A stretch of DNA of 50,287 bases from assembly GCA_049999725.1 (NCBI GenBank), contig JBNGIS010038702.1, positions 1 to 50,287 on the forward strand. The letters are read 5' to 3'. Shown one piece after another: positions 31,359 through 42,290 of this stretch (positions within the stretch are counted from its first letter, which is position 1; each line of letters begins with the position of its first letter). Source of the stretch: Haplomitrium mnioides. Lineage: Eukaryota; Marchantiophyta; Haplomitriopsida; Calobryales. The translations under genes were made by a program, and so were the position numbers. The notes below the pieces were generated by a model. The model saw only the letters and a program-made list of their open reading frames with translations, was not told the DNA's origin and searched no databases.

Positions 31359-31920
31359 ATCGCCCAAACAGAGGCGTACAAGTAGCAGGAACATCTATGG
31401 CAACAAATGGGACATCAGACCAGAAAATGGCTGTACAAGTCCTGCGATCAATGTACGGACTTAAACACAGCGGTAGAAACTGGTATCAAAGATTCAAATC
31501 AGAAATGATGACCTTAAACTTTACAAATGAGGACATAGCACCATGTTTATTCATGAAACAAGAAAATCCTGAATACGTCATAGTGGCTATATATGTAGAT
31601 GACATTAACATCTTTGGCACACCACGACTGGCCAAAGACACCATTGAGAAATTGAAAGACATATTCGAAATGCGAGACATTGGCGAACCCGATTTCTGCC
31701 TAGGAATACAGTTTGAACATCTACAAGATGGGATACTAATCCATCAATCCACTTACACATCCAGAATCCTTAAACAGTTCAACATGGATAAAGCTCACCC
31801 AATGAGCACTCCAATGGAAATCAGATCATCAGACCTCATGAAAGACATGTTCTAAAAAAGAAAGGAAACAGAACCAACACTTGGACCTGAAAAACCATAT
31901 CTTTCAGCAATAGGGCACTA

Positions 31921-32598
31921 ATGTACCTTGCAAATCAAACAAGACCAGACATAGCTTTTGCTGTAAACCTGCTAGCAAGACACAGTTCCCAACCCACTAT
32001 ACGACATTGGAACGGCATCAAAAGGATTTTTAGATACCTTCAAGGAACCACAGACATGGGACTGTTCTTCCCGAAAAATGCAGAACATGACATTATAGGA
32101 TATGCTGATGCAGGATACTTATCTGACCCCGACGACAGCAAGTCTCAAACAGGATATGTATTCCTTAAAGGGGGCACAACCATATCATGGAAAAGCACAA
32201 AACAAACTATTACTACCACATCTACAAACCATGCTGAGATAATAGCTCTGTATGAGGCAAGTAGAGAATGCATTTGGTTACGCCAACTCATTGACCATAT
32301 CAACTCCAACACAAGCCAACCTCTCATTCAAGAGCCTACAACTATATTTGAAGATAACAGGCCATGTGTTGACCAAATCGCCCAAGGATTCATCAAGGGC
32401 GATAGAATAAAACACATAGCTCCAAAATTTTTCTATACTCATGAACAACATAATGACAAGATCAAGGTACAATGGATACCTAGTAAACAAAACAGAGCCG
32501 ATATGTTCACAAAACCTCTACCCCCTGCTCTACACAAAGAATACACAGAGGGTATCGGTCTTAGAAAACTATCTGAATTATACAAGAAGCATACTTAA
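31921..32598 (+). pseudogene. Copia A RNase H and end of Pol
   Basis: Frame +1 relative to the rest: one base is missing in SAIG(A)LMYLAN just before 31921. Blocks: NQTRPDIAFAVNLLARHSSQ, GYADAGYLSDPDDSKSQTGY (Asp), STNHAEIIALYEASRECIWL (Glu), TIFEDNRPCVDQIA (Asp), then IKHIAPKFFYTHEQ and NRADMFTKPLPPALHKE. No stops inside; it ends TAA at 32596-32598. It resembles the Copia lineage with IAxPKFF near the end. Confidence 0.9.
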
Positions 32599-33010
32599 CC
32601 TCATCATCATATCTGAAACTCTGACCTGTTGTCAAATATTCCAGATTTATGAGTTGTACTTCTTGATGCATATATCTTGATGCTGACCACAAGGTTATTT
32701 ACAGTTGTGTTACAGCGCAGATATTCAAAAACAGATTTGTCAACTCGTGGAGCATATCAGATTCAGGACCAGAAGCAACACGACAGATAGAGGAGAACCG
32801 CCTACACGACATCAACATTGTTTGATCATTGGATAGTTTTTGAACATCATACAGATTTTTCATACATTCATTGTATTTCAATACTCTATATGTGGTAGCA
32901 CTCTTTCCCTCAGAAGAAAGCAGGAGGGTTTTAATCAGACTACACATATTAGAAGTATATAGTACATCACTAGTTTATAAGTGTGGCTGATTAGAGCAGC
33001 AGAATCAGCC

Positions 33011-33019
33011 AAGGGGGAG
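33011..33019 (+). other. Copia A polypurine tract
   Basis: AAGGGGGAG directly before the 3' LTR TGTTATAG at 33020; the usual plus-strand primer site. Confidence 0.9.
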
Positions 33020-33185
33020 TGTTATAGAACATAGTATACCCCTATATATAGAATGGAATGGATGTGTAGATAAGAGAGACATTCGATCCCTCACCACGAT
33101 TCTATTGATCAATACATCGAGGAAGCATTGTGCGGTGCAACGGCTCTCTCCACCTCTCTCTCTCTGTGATATGCATACCACAACA
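33020..33185 (+). repeat. Copia A 3' LTR
   Basis: 166 bp, two mismatches to the 5' LTR, ends CCACAACA and is followed by the duplicated GAAAA (33186-33190). Confidence 0.95.
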
Positions 33186-33665
33186 GAAAAAGCTTTGTTT
33201 TATCCTCTCGGCATTGAAGCTCTTGTTTCAACTCTAAGAAGTGGCATACTAGGAGATTCTGTGTCTAAATGGAAAAATCTTCTCCAAGTATTGATCACAT
33301 TCATACATAGTATTGATCACATTCATAAAAGACTCAATTTGGAAATGAGGTGGAACAAGAATATTGTATGATAGAAGAGATGGCATTTGACATTCTCACC
33401 AAAGCATTACCAAGTTAAAACACACTTCATGCTGATCGGGAATATAGGGACAATAGTGAGTCAGATCGAGTTTGTAAGAAGATGGCAAATATCATAGCAT
33501 CAAAGAGAAACAAAGCATTTTCCGTTTTTAGACTCTAATGCATATTCGCACTAACATTGATTTCGATTGGTGTCTCTAGCTCAAATCGGTCCCAAATTGG
33601 TCCACCGTTAACGGGATTTTGTGGCACCTTGTGTTGATTTCTGGAGGCTCACCAATCTGAGCTGC
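33186..33665. other. Flank of Copia A with a possible Copia relic
   Basis: Around 33369-33420 one frame reads MIEEMAFDILTKALPS then a stop, close to the conserved end of Copia RNase H (MAFDILTKALP-type). The match is short. The sentence GTATTGATCACATTCATA is duplicated near 33290 and 33311. Otherwise nothing is recognised. Confidence 0.4.
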
Positions 33666-33860
33666 GGTTCTGGTTTTGGTTGTCTAGCAACACTGATTTT
33701 CTGTGGTTCTGACTTCGGTTATCTAGCAAAACTGAGTTTCTCTGGTTCTCATTTCGGTTGTCTAGGGAAACTGACTTTCTGTGGTTCTGATTTTGGTTGT
33801 CTAGTGAAACTGATTTTCTGTGGTTCTGATTTGGGTTGTCTAGCAAAGCTGATTTTCTGC
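33666..33860 (+). repeat. 39-bp tandem repeat, five units
   Basis: Five units of exactly 39 bp, each starting GGTTCT and holding GGTTGTCTAG and CTGA(T/C)TTTCT. Since 39 is 13 codons, both strands stay open: plus GSDFGCLAKLIFC-type and minus LDNQNQNHRKSVS-type 13-residue repeats (33621-33863 plus, 33649-33927 minus). No start context or known protein supports real coding. Confidence 0.9.
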
Positions 33861-36010
33861 TAGCTCTCGCAATTCTGTTTTCTGGTGTATAGCTACTTTC
33901 ATACTCGGCCGTTGTCTCTTTCAACACCGCTTTCTTGTTTAGTTCTCTTATTCCACAGGCTTCCTGAACTCTGAAGTGGGATTTCGAGTTTACTTTCTAT
34001 TAAAGATCAAGTGCATGGAAACAAGGAAGGAGAAGAATGTTTGGGTAAGATTTTAAGAAAATTCCCTACCGCTTTGAAGGGGCTGACCGTGAGAGAAGAG
34101 AAGAAGAGAGAAACCCATTGGCTTCATTTGCTAGGGGGGGTTGAACACAAAAGAAGTGAGAGAGTGGATTAATGTGCTTCCTTGAGCTAGGGAACTCAAG
34201 CTTGTTGAAGATTGCGTAGTGGGAAATGGCTGAAGAGAATAGAAGAGAATTCAAGAGCGACGAGAATTTCACGGAAACTTTGGATGACTAGGGAAGTAAA
34301 TCAGTTGTACTTCTAGTGAGAGATGCAAAGCTACTCTATCAAAGAGTGAGTGTGTGGAATTTCGGAGAAACATGTGGTGTTTGTTGTGTCTTTGTGGGGT
34401 TCTTTGATGCCTTGGCGATGATAGCAGTGAAAGTAACTGTGTAGGCTACTCGCAGAAATGTGATGCGGCTGGAGGAGTTATAGACCCGAGGTGGTTATTT
34501 GTGTGTTTGTCTGTACATTGTGAATTTTATTTTCAAGTTGTTTACAAGAGTTGAAGAAGTTTGACTTCAATTCTTCGAAGAGAATTGAAAAGAGATGATA
34601 GCTCTGATATTAAAGCCAAGACCAGAATATCATTCCACTCCTCTACACATCACTTTCTACTGATCTTTGGAGCTGAAATGTCTGACAGAAGACTCCACCA
34701 ATGCTCGTGTGGTTTAGCTTGGGATTTTGTGTTTTGTGTGTGTGTGTGAAGGCTGACGGATCTGGTCATACTGACCAGAAACAGTTAAGTTTGGGCAGCT
34801 CCATAAAAAAGTTCGGTTACATTTCTTCAGCTTCCCTTTTATCTAAATGACTCATATTGAGTTAAGGAGAAAGTGATGGACGTGGCAATCAGTGCGAGTG
34901 AGGGCGTGACCTTTGACTGATTGTGCGTTGTCTGATTGAGCAGCTCATCCTTTTGTTCCTTCTTCTTTCCTGTGTCAGCATTGGGCAAAGATTTGTAGGG
35001 CACCCAAAACTACCGGACTGTTTCATGCATCTTGTCTTTTCATTTGGTCAAATCTTCGTGCACCATATGTTTCAATGAAAAGTCGTCTTGGAATTCTCTT
35101 TCCAATGAATGGCTAATTTCATCATTTTGGCCCTTGATAATCAATTTTAAATGAAGAGAGATCTTTTAGTGAAAATTTCGTTGTTACTGTAAGAATTGTT
35201 CCCTAGCTGGCAGGTGGACTTTGATGGTCACTTGTGGTGATTAAGAGTCCAATGAAGGCTTCCTTGGTGCCCACACGAGCCCAACCGTGCAGTCAAAGCA
35301 GGTCGGGGCGATGTTGGTGCTGCTTGAACCTGCTACCAAAGCATCCTATTGAAAAAATTAATCTCATCAGCAAAAGGGATTCTTTGAATTCGAGATGACA
35401 TATGAAGTTGATCGGTGTTCCAGACTCTCCATACCCTCTCTCCGCTCCCACAAACTTCGGATGAGGCCTCTCCATGCTTTTTCATATGCACATTGGGCAA
35501 GCTGTCCCTGGAGTGGACTTTTTCTCCAACCTAGGTTTTGGTTGCCTCGCTGGTTTTTTCTTTCTCCCTTTGCTCCCTCAGAAATAGGGGTTCTTGGTCA
35601 AATGTCTTCATATGAGTTCAGAGATCACATCTTTGTTCCATACACGGTTGCCCATAGATTGAATGAGGAGAAATTGATACCGGAACCTCAATGAACAATC
35701 TATTTGAACTCTTGAGTATACCTTTCTCGTGAAAAAGCATGCTCGAGCTGTGCACCATCATCCTAAATCAAAGAACGATAAAGATGAAAGAAAATTTTCC
35801 TAATGAGCAGCACGAACGTGACTGCTTTCTGAAGTTCTTACACATCAAAGTTTAATCAACACGTGCAAAGAATACACTAAGAGTTTTGTAGCTTTCTAGT
35901 CTGGTTGCAGACAATACTTGCTGACAGGGGATATTTCAGTAGCCAAAACTGCCAAGCTAGCTGAAACATTAATGAATGTTTGGAGGTGAACCGAGTACAG
36001 TAATTCGGCA
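33861..36010. other. Low-copy region without recognised gene
   Basis: No known domain, RNA gene or element ends were found. Short open frames (for example 35395-35694 plus, 99 codons) have no recognisable features. It is the 3' side of the lectin gene. Confidence 0.4.
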
Positions 36011-36484
36011 CTAAGGCAACGGTTTCCACTGTCCATGATTGCTCACCCAGAGGATCTGACCATCTTGACTACTAACCTCCACTCTCATCATACCGTCCTG
36101 ATTGCGACTAAGTCTCACAGAATTCCCACCGAAACCATTTGATTCGGCTGCCGTGTTGGTGTGCCAAACAGGATTATGGTTTTGGTCATAGATGACAAAA
36201 TTTCCGTCCCCTTGTATAGCGGCATAGCATCCTGTTCCCTTCCCATGAGTGCCTGAGGATCCCAGCGCAACATTACTTGTTCTGTGTGGGTCGTAATACA
36301 GCACAAGGTTGCAATCTGGCTGCATGATAAGCTGGTAGAAATCATTGTAAAGATACGCATTAGTCACAAGCACAGCAACGTTTGTACCAGACTGTGTCAG
36401 AGAAGGGCCCAAGGATTGACCTGATGCAGCTAACAGCAACAGCTGCAACAGTAGCGCACCCAGCGTCCTCTCAACTAAGCTCAT
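36011..36484 (-). CDS. Secreted bulb-type (GNA-like) mannose-binding lectin
   Basis: A 157-residue intronless frame from ATG at 36484 to TAG at 36011; an upstream in-frame GTG at 36508 is not a plausible plant start. Residues 1-24 (MSLVERTLGALLLQLLLLAA then SGQS) look like a signal peptide, so the protein should enter the secretory path. The rest is one B-lectin domain. Two QxDxNxVxY mannose sites are well kept: QPDCNLVLY (55-63) and QGDGNFVIY (91-99). The third position (129-137, QDGMMRVEV) is degenerate. Cys57 and Cys86 fit the conserved disulfide of GNA-type lectins. There is no kinase or membrane segment, so this is a stand-alone lectin, often linked to defence or storage; that role is inference. 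The two broken flanking Copia elements lie about 3 kb away on each side. Confidence 0.9.
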   Translation of the reverse strand: MSLVERTLGALLLQLLLLAASGQSLGPSLTQSGTNVAVLVTNAYLYNDFYQLIMQPDCNLVLYYDPHRTSNVALGSSGTHGKGTGCYAAIQGDGNFVIYDQNHNPVWHTNTAAESNGFGGNSVRLSRNQDGMMRVEVSSQDGQILWVSNHGQWKPLP

Positions 36485-36521
36485 TTCTTCTCTTTCAGGA
36501 ATCTCCACAACTCACACAACA

Positions 36522-36529
36522 CTTTATAG
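36522..36529 (-). promoter_or_regulatory. Possible TATA box of the lectin gene
   Basis: On the minus strand CTATAAAG lies about 38-45 bases before the start ATG. This is close, leaving a very short 5' leader if used, so the true promoter may be further upstream. Confidence 0.35.
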
Positions 36530-39365
36530 TTCTAGTGGTCACCATGGTTTACTATACACACCGCTGGTCCTTGATCATAGTTTACACCTATTGTTTCCGT
36601 TGTTTTTACTATAAAATGCTGGAACGACCACATCAACTACAATGCATTGTAAATCTGTGCAATAAAATAGAACTTGAGACAGCTCCTTGCTATACTTAAG
36701 CATAAAGTTTGAGTTTGAGGACAAGTAAAACAACAGAGCAGAGAAAAGCAGGCTGAAGAAATTGCTCCAGTGGCATCTTGTCACTTCTGCAAGAATTTTG
36801 ACTGCACCCATGAATGGAAGCGCGCGTGGAACTCTGGCTTTCATAAAATGATTCTGATGTCTCGTTTTGGAAAGCTACCATGAATGGTTTTTTAGAGTTA
36901 GCCCGTGGATTTGAAACTATGCAAGAGAAATCCTCCCGTCTTGACGCTTTTCAAGTCGAGTTTTCATAGTCTTTGCATGACAGAGTCCCCACTGTTTCAC
37001 ATTTTTTGTATATGAATGTACTAGCATTCGTTCGTATTCGAGCTATCTTAATCTTTGTAGTACAGGTCCTAGTTTCCCAGAATTTATGAGATTGAACAAA
37101 ATCAAAGTTGTGAAGCTCTTGAAATATGAGTCCGAATACTCGATTATATATCAAGGCTCCGGAGTTGAGAGGCTCTCATGAAACTATAATGAGATTCAGA
37201 TATGCAGTCTCGGGACTTGAGACATCAGTGCAAAGATTTTGAGACATCAAATACAAAAGCTCCAGGATATCTAGCTTTCTTATTCCTGCACTGACATCCT
37301 AGTCATCTGCTTTTATTCAAAACCAATGCTCATGTCTGCGCATGAGAGAACCATATTTTTCGGGCTTTCGAACCCAAAATATCACTCTGTTCACCCAAAA
37401 TATCCAATCCAAGCTATATTCTTATCTGAGTCCACAGAGACACTAGATTGTCTTCCATTCCCGATGATCCAGTGTAGGAACACACTTTCCTACTCATCCA
37501 GCAAATGGTACAAATCTGGCCACAACATATTTTATAGGCAAAACAGCTACAGCCAATAGTGGTCCCGATTGGATGTCCACCTGCTTGGTGCCTTGACGCA
37601 TCTTTGACTGGCGCTGTTGCCTATCATGTGCACATTCCTCAATCAAGGCAAGAGGCAGGCCCAGCAACTCGCCAGAGCTGATGAGCTGGAAGACTCAGAC
37701 GGCCGATCAGCAGTGTTGAAGAGGCCAAAGCATGATCCAACTCTGCCCTTTTATTCGTCTGATTTTCCTACGTGTCTCCTGTTCCGTCTGCTTGGCAGCT
37801 ACGTTCTGTTTTCCAAAACGCTAACAAAGTGGACCCCAAGGATAATAATGAGATACGATTGCTTCTGAGTGGAGGATCCCAGGGGCTTAACCTTCCATTC
37901 ACCACACTGTGTTTGGAGGGAGTGGTTATTCAGCCCAACACTGCACATGTCCCTACCCGTGCCTTTGTGTCATCATGAATTTGGTGAGTGATACCTTGTG
38001 GGTGGGCGGGGATGGCGCATGGTGGGCCAAAACTCTTTGGTGAGATGGCTCTTCATAAGAAGACTACCCCGTGCCATTCCATTCCATGAGGCACGAAGGA
38101 TCTCCTAACTCTTGACCTTTTGTTGCATCTTCGTATCAATCTGATTTCATCTGGCTTTACCTCACTACAAGTAATGTCTGGTTCAAGTTTGTATCAGCCG
38201 GATCTCATGTGGCTAAACCTCAGCATCAGCAATGTCGGCTAGAAAGAAGACCAAGTAAGATAATATTATAGAGCAGCTCAGCAAGACATCATCGGGCTAT
38301 AGCTGATCATTTGATGCACTCAGAGATTCATCGAGAAGGTCTTCTCGAGAAGATCCCTGTTTTCCCAACCACACAAAAACATTCTACGAACTGAGAAAGC
38401 ACGGTCTGTTGAAAGCCTACCTGCATCAGTTTTGCAACAAATCACGTGCATCAACTATCCAAGAAGTCTAGTAAATCATTATCCAATTAATCTCAAACAT
38501 CAATTGGCTACGAAATTTTAGAGAATGGCTGGCGAACCAAGCCTGGGGAATTGTTGTCCATGAAACTGGTGGCTGATTCCAAGGACGGTATAGCGGATGG
38601 GAGGTCATCCTATTGCACCCATTTGGTGTTTAGGAGCGGTGCGACGAGCACCCCCTGCCTCTCCGCTCGCCCTCTCAAAGCTTTGCTCACTATAAGCCGT
38701 GATTGTTTGAAGTTGCATCATGTTTGACGAGGCCTTTTTTCAGCCAACTCTTGCAGGCTCTTTTTTGTCGTGTTCTGCAGATACTTCCTTTGGACTTGTC
38801 TCCGGTTTCCTTTGTGATGCCCTTTGTTTCTTCCTCGTACTTTCTTCTATTTTATAGGCGAGGTTGCCATGATATGAACTTTTAATATTTCAAAGTCAAA
38901 TTTACGTGCACCATTTCATCTCTACCTATTTCTGCGTCTTATGCTTGCTGAGTTTCTTGTGGGTTGAAACTATGGCTCAACAATTCGCTGCAGAGTTGGA
39001 TGTTGGCTCCTTAGACTTCAGTTGTACTCTCTTTCTCCTCTTCCTCATTTGCACTTCGCTTCTCATGACCTCATCTTCTCTTGCTCGTGTTTTTTTGAGA
39101 GTTGTACACTCCATCAGTTGAGCTTGTCAATTTTTTGTGTGAAGTGGGGCATCGGTTAGGCCACAGCTAGAGTTTCCTCGACCAGGTTGATGAGCCGCTC
39201 TCTTGTTCCCTCACCTCTAGCGACCTTTTGTTTAACTTGGCATGATCTGCTTGGTGTCTGCGAAATGTTTGGGCTGTGTCGGCCGTGGAATTGGAGAATC
39301 ACTCAAAAGTTTTCAGTTTCTAAAGCTTGATGTTTTATTTTGCGTTTGGTTTAAATAGTAAGCTG
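36530..39365. other. Low-copy region, no gene recognised
   Basis: Upstream region of the lectin gene and left flank of Copia B. Open frames (37617-37868, 38703-38885, 38906-39121 plus) show only hydrophobic or low-information sequence with no domain I can name. No tRNA-like fold or element ends were noticed. Confidence 0.4.
39361..39365. other. Target-site duplication AGCTG, left
   Basis: AGCTG before the 5' LTR; AGCTT follows the 3' LTR at 44281-44285. Four of five bases match, consistent with an older insertion. Confidence 0.65.
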
Positions 39366-39622
39366 TGTTGAAATACCAAGCTCTGTACGTAGCTAGCTGG
39401 GATGATGAGTAGAGACTTATTTTTAACCCTCTTTAGGGTTAGTTTTGTTAAGTTAATTTAGGGTAAATTTAAGTATAAATACATAGCATGTAGAGAGAAG
39501 AGTAGGGAGATCGAAGAGAAAGCGCGGCCATGCCGCAAGCCTCTTCCCTTTTGTAAATCCGTTGTGTTGAATACGATCTCTCATATTTTCCTCCAAAGAT
39601 TTATCTCCTCGATTTCTTTACA
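39366..39622 (+). repeat. Copia B 5' LTR
   Basis: TGTTGAAATACC to TTTCTTTACA. A TATA box TATAAATA is at 39474-39481. A perfect 7-bp inverted repeat TAACCCT/AGGGTTA with a four-base loop lies at 39424-39441; the right arm overlaps a telobox-like AGGGTTAG. Confidence 0.95.
39474..39481 (+). promoter_or_regulatory. Copia B LTR TATA box
   Basis: TATAAATA, 149 bases before the LTR end; in the 3' LTR the same place reads ATATAAATAC. It is the probable core promoter of the element. Confidence 0.7.
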
Positions 39623-39634
39623 TGGTATCAGAGC
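39623..39634 (+). other. Copia B primer-binding site
   Basis: TGGTATCAGAGC directly follows the LTR; it is complementary to the 3' end of plant initiator tRNA-Met, the standard primer for Copia elements. Confidence 0.95.
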
Positions 39635-39752
39635 CTGGTTTGTGAGGAGAATACGATCGCAAAGAGTAGACGATCAATTTGGTTTGATATCCTTTTTGCC
39701 GAAGGTGGTCAGAGTTGTGCTTGAAGTTTGGAGGTGTCGAGAAGTTGCACAA

Positions 39753-40740
39753 ATGGGTGATTCCAATACCGTTGGTATTGAGAAGTTGGAGAAGAACAAC
39801 TACCAGCCGTGGAGGTTCAGGATGAGGAACTATTTGATAGGCAAGAGCCTATGGGGGTATGTTTCAGGTGAAGAAAAGGAACCGCAACTTCCTTCAATGA
39901 ATGTAACAGATCAACAATTGAAGGCATGGAAAGCTTGGAACGAAAAAGATAAGAAGGTGATGTTTTTGATTTCGCAGAATTTGTCAAATAGTATGGTTGG
40001 ACACATACAAGATTTGGAGTCTGCAAAAGATGTATGGGATACGTTAGAAAGGCTCTACAGTACAAATACTAGAGCTAAAAAGATTCAATTGAAAAATGAG
40101 TTGAATAACATAAAGAAGGCACGCAACCTGTCGGTGAATGATTATGTCTTGAAGATAAAAGAGACATGAGATGCATTGGGATCTATTGGAGTGGTTACAG
40201 AGGATGATGATTTAGTGTGTGCAGTATTGAATGGTTTGAAGGATGATGAGAAGTGGAAACCTTTTGCGACTTCTGTTTATGTTCGGGAAAATCTTCCTAA
40301 TTTTGATGAGCTAGTCTCCTTGATGATAATAGAGGAGAGAAACATTGGTGGATCTATTTCAGAAAACGGTTCTAATGAGCAGGCACAGAGCTTCTACTCA
40401 GTATATGGTAGAGGCAGGGGGAGATCCCAAAGAGGACGTGGTGAAGGTAGAGGTTATGTACAATATAACCAAAATCAACAAAATTTTGAGAATACAACTC
40501 GTGGTAGAGGCCGCGGAAATTTTCGAGGAAGTAGAAGCTTTCGTGGAAGGGGTGGAAGGAAAAACAATATTGATGTAGTTTGTTGGGAGTGTGGAAAAGT
40601 AGGTCATTATGCAAATGATTGCTATAGCAGGTCCAACAACAATAACAGAGGATATAATTGGAGACAACAAGGAAATTATGCATCGTCATCAAAGAGTGAT
40701 GGTGAGCGTCTCTTTGTTTTGCAACATATGATGAGTACTT
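39753..40740 (+). pseudogene. Copia B gag
   Basis: The start is ATG at 39753 (MGDSNTVGIEKLEKNNYQPW). The UBN2-type Gag follows (AKDVWDTLERLYSTNTRAKK), a TGA at 40167 where Trp is likely, and DDLVCAVLNGLKDDEKWKPF. After an RG-rich tract (GRGRGRSQRGRGEGRG) comes the zinc knuckle CWECGKVGHYANDC with all ligands. Arg-Gly tracts usually bind RNA. Same frame as Pol. Confidence 0.9.
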
Positions 40741-41100
40741 ATACACAAGGTTGTGAAAGTGATGCATGGTATGTGGATTCTAGTGCGTCAAACCATATGA
40801 CACATCATAAAAATTGGTTAAAAGAGCTTCATGATCAAGAGCAGCAAGGATATATAGAAACACGTGATGCTACAATTCATCCGATTGAGCAGATGGGAAA
40901 TGTTCCACTTTCTACACATGATGGAAAGTCAAAGTATATGGCTGATGTGTTCTATGTACCAACAATTACAAAGAATTTGGTATCTGTTGGTCAAATGGTA
41001 GAACAAGGATTACAAGTTTTTTTTAATGAAGATGGTTGTTTTGTGGAGGATTTGAAGAACAGAAACAGATTGGTTGCCACAAGAAGTAAGATTGGAAGGA
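40741..41100 (+). pseudogene. Copia B protease
   Basis: DAWYVDSSASNHMTHHKNW is the active-site region. Most relatives have DSGAS; here the Gly is Ser (DSS), which should weaken or end activity. VFYVPTITKNLVSVGQMVEQ is the typical second part. No stop inside the domain. Confidence 0.85.
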
Positions 41101-42290
41101 TGTTTACATTGGATGTAAAGACTCCAATGGTAAATGACAATGTCATGTATACGCAAAAGAATACAGTTATTGAAGATGTAGATATCTGGCACAAAAGAAT
41201 GGGACATGTGAATCTACAAAGGTTGAGATCAATGCAGTGTATGGGTGTAGTTACCGGCTTGCCAAGGTTCAAGAATGTTGATATGCAGAAGGTGTGTGAA
41301 GCATGTCAGTTTGGAAAATAGTCAAGGCATCCGTTCCCGCATCAAAGAAATGTGAGTAAAAATCCTTTAGACGTAGTACATTCTGATGTGTGGGGACCTA
41401 CTGAGCATGCATCAATGTCAGGAAATAAGTATTTTGTTACCTTTGTGGATGACCATACAAGGAAGGTATGGGTTTATTTTATGAAGACAAAAGGAGAAGT
41501 GTTTGAGCATTTTAAGAGCTTTAAAAAGATGGTTGAGAAACAATGAGGATTGCAGATTAAATGTCTATGGTCAGATGGTGGAGGTGAGTATTTTTCACGA
41601 GAGTTTAACAGATTTTTGGTAGATCATAGTGTGAAGAAGCAATTCACATGCAGATATACTCCACAACAGAATGGAGTTGCAGAGAGAAAAAATAGGCATA
41701 TAGCAAAAATCGCTTGTGCCTTGATTAATGAGAAAAACATGTCAAAATACTATTGGGCAGAGGCTGTACATATAGCTGTATATATCATGAACATGACTCC
41801 TACGGCAGGAATACATGATATTACTCGAGAAGAAAGATTTACAGGTATCAAAAGTGACGTATCTCACTTGAAAGTGTTTGGATGTATTGCATATGTACAC
41901 ATACCAGATGAGCTAAGGACTAAGCTAGATCCTAAAGCTGAAAGGTGTATTTTCATTGGGTATTCTTTGGAACAAAAAGGATACCGATGTTACAACCCTG
42001 TAACACGTAAAGACAGGGTAAGTAGAGATGTTGTATTTGATGAGTTGAGTAGTTGGTATGGTGTAGAAAAAGTTGTGAAGACTCATATGGAGGAAGAAGA
42101 AGTGCACGAAAAATCAGAAAATCAGGAATTACAATCACAACTGTTGAGTGGACCAGGAGAAAGTTCAAACACTCTCTCTAAGAGTGTTAATCCGTGGTCA
42201 AGAAGATTGAGTTCAAGTTCATCAAATGTATCAATTGGAAGTGCTGAAAGTAAGACAGGTTCAGCAAAGGGAAAGGAAAAGGTGGATTAG
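41101..42290 (+). pseudogene. Copia B integrase
   Basis: Zinc region IWHKRMGHVNLQRLRSM with CEACQFGK, then a TAG (41319) where Gln is usual. The core has VVHSDVWGPTEHASMSGNKY and VTFVDDHTRKVWVYFMKTKG, a TGA at 41544, CLWSDGGGEYFSREF, and YTPQQNGVAERKNRHIAK (D, D, E residues all present). The C-terminal linker is Ser-rich and ends at TAG 42288. Confidence 0.9.

Larger units (their letters stand above)
30371..31860 (+). pseudogene. Copia A reverse transcriptase with repeat insertion
   Basis: Starts DWPQWEHAIHSELDSL, then FVKKRNAKGEVTRYKARLVA and the motif A region MDVITAYLYGILDTQIFMKA. There follows an insertion of about 190 residues built of GP(S/F)VP repeats, about 30870-31435, before the normal VLRSMYGLKHSGRNWYQRF. 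YVDDINIFGT (catalytic) and LGIQFEHLQDGILIHQ are intact. In most plant Copia the linker between these blocks is about 25-30 residues. A TAG at 30926 and a TAA at 31853 interrupt the frame. The insertion keeps the reading frame throughout. What it does is unknown. Confidence 0.85.
25212..33185 (+). mobile_element. Ty1/Copia element A, complete
   Basis: A 7,974-bp element with 166-bp LTRs differing at two positions (98.8 percent identical by eye), TSD GAAAA, a 2.1-kb leader with a 40-bp tandem repeat, one Gag-Pol reading frame in Copia order (gag, protease, integrase, RT, RNase H), a short 3' untranslated region and a purine tract AAGGGGGAG before the 3' LTR. The frame has seven stops and one frameshift. 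The RT carries a large repeat insertion. High LTR identity points to a recent insertion. Confidence 0.95.

Noticed and set aside
33369-33445. Separate Copia element to the right of Copia A
   Set aside because: Only a 16-residue match to the RNase H end was found, with no LTR or other domain, so it is noted only as a possible relic.
36485-36508. Longer lectin start at 36508
   Set aside because: The codon there is GTG; the ATG at 36484 gives a proper signal peptide at the N-terminus.
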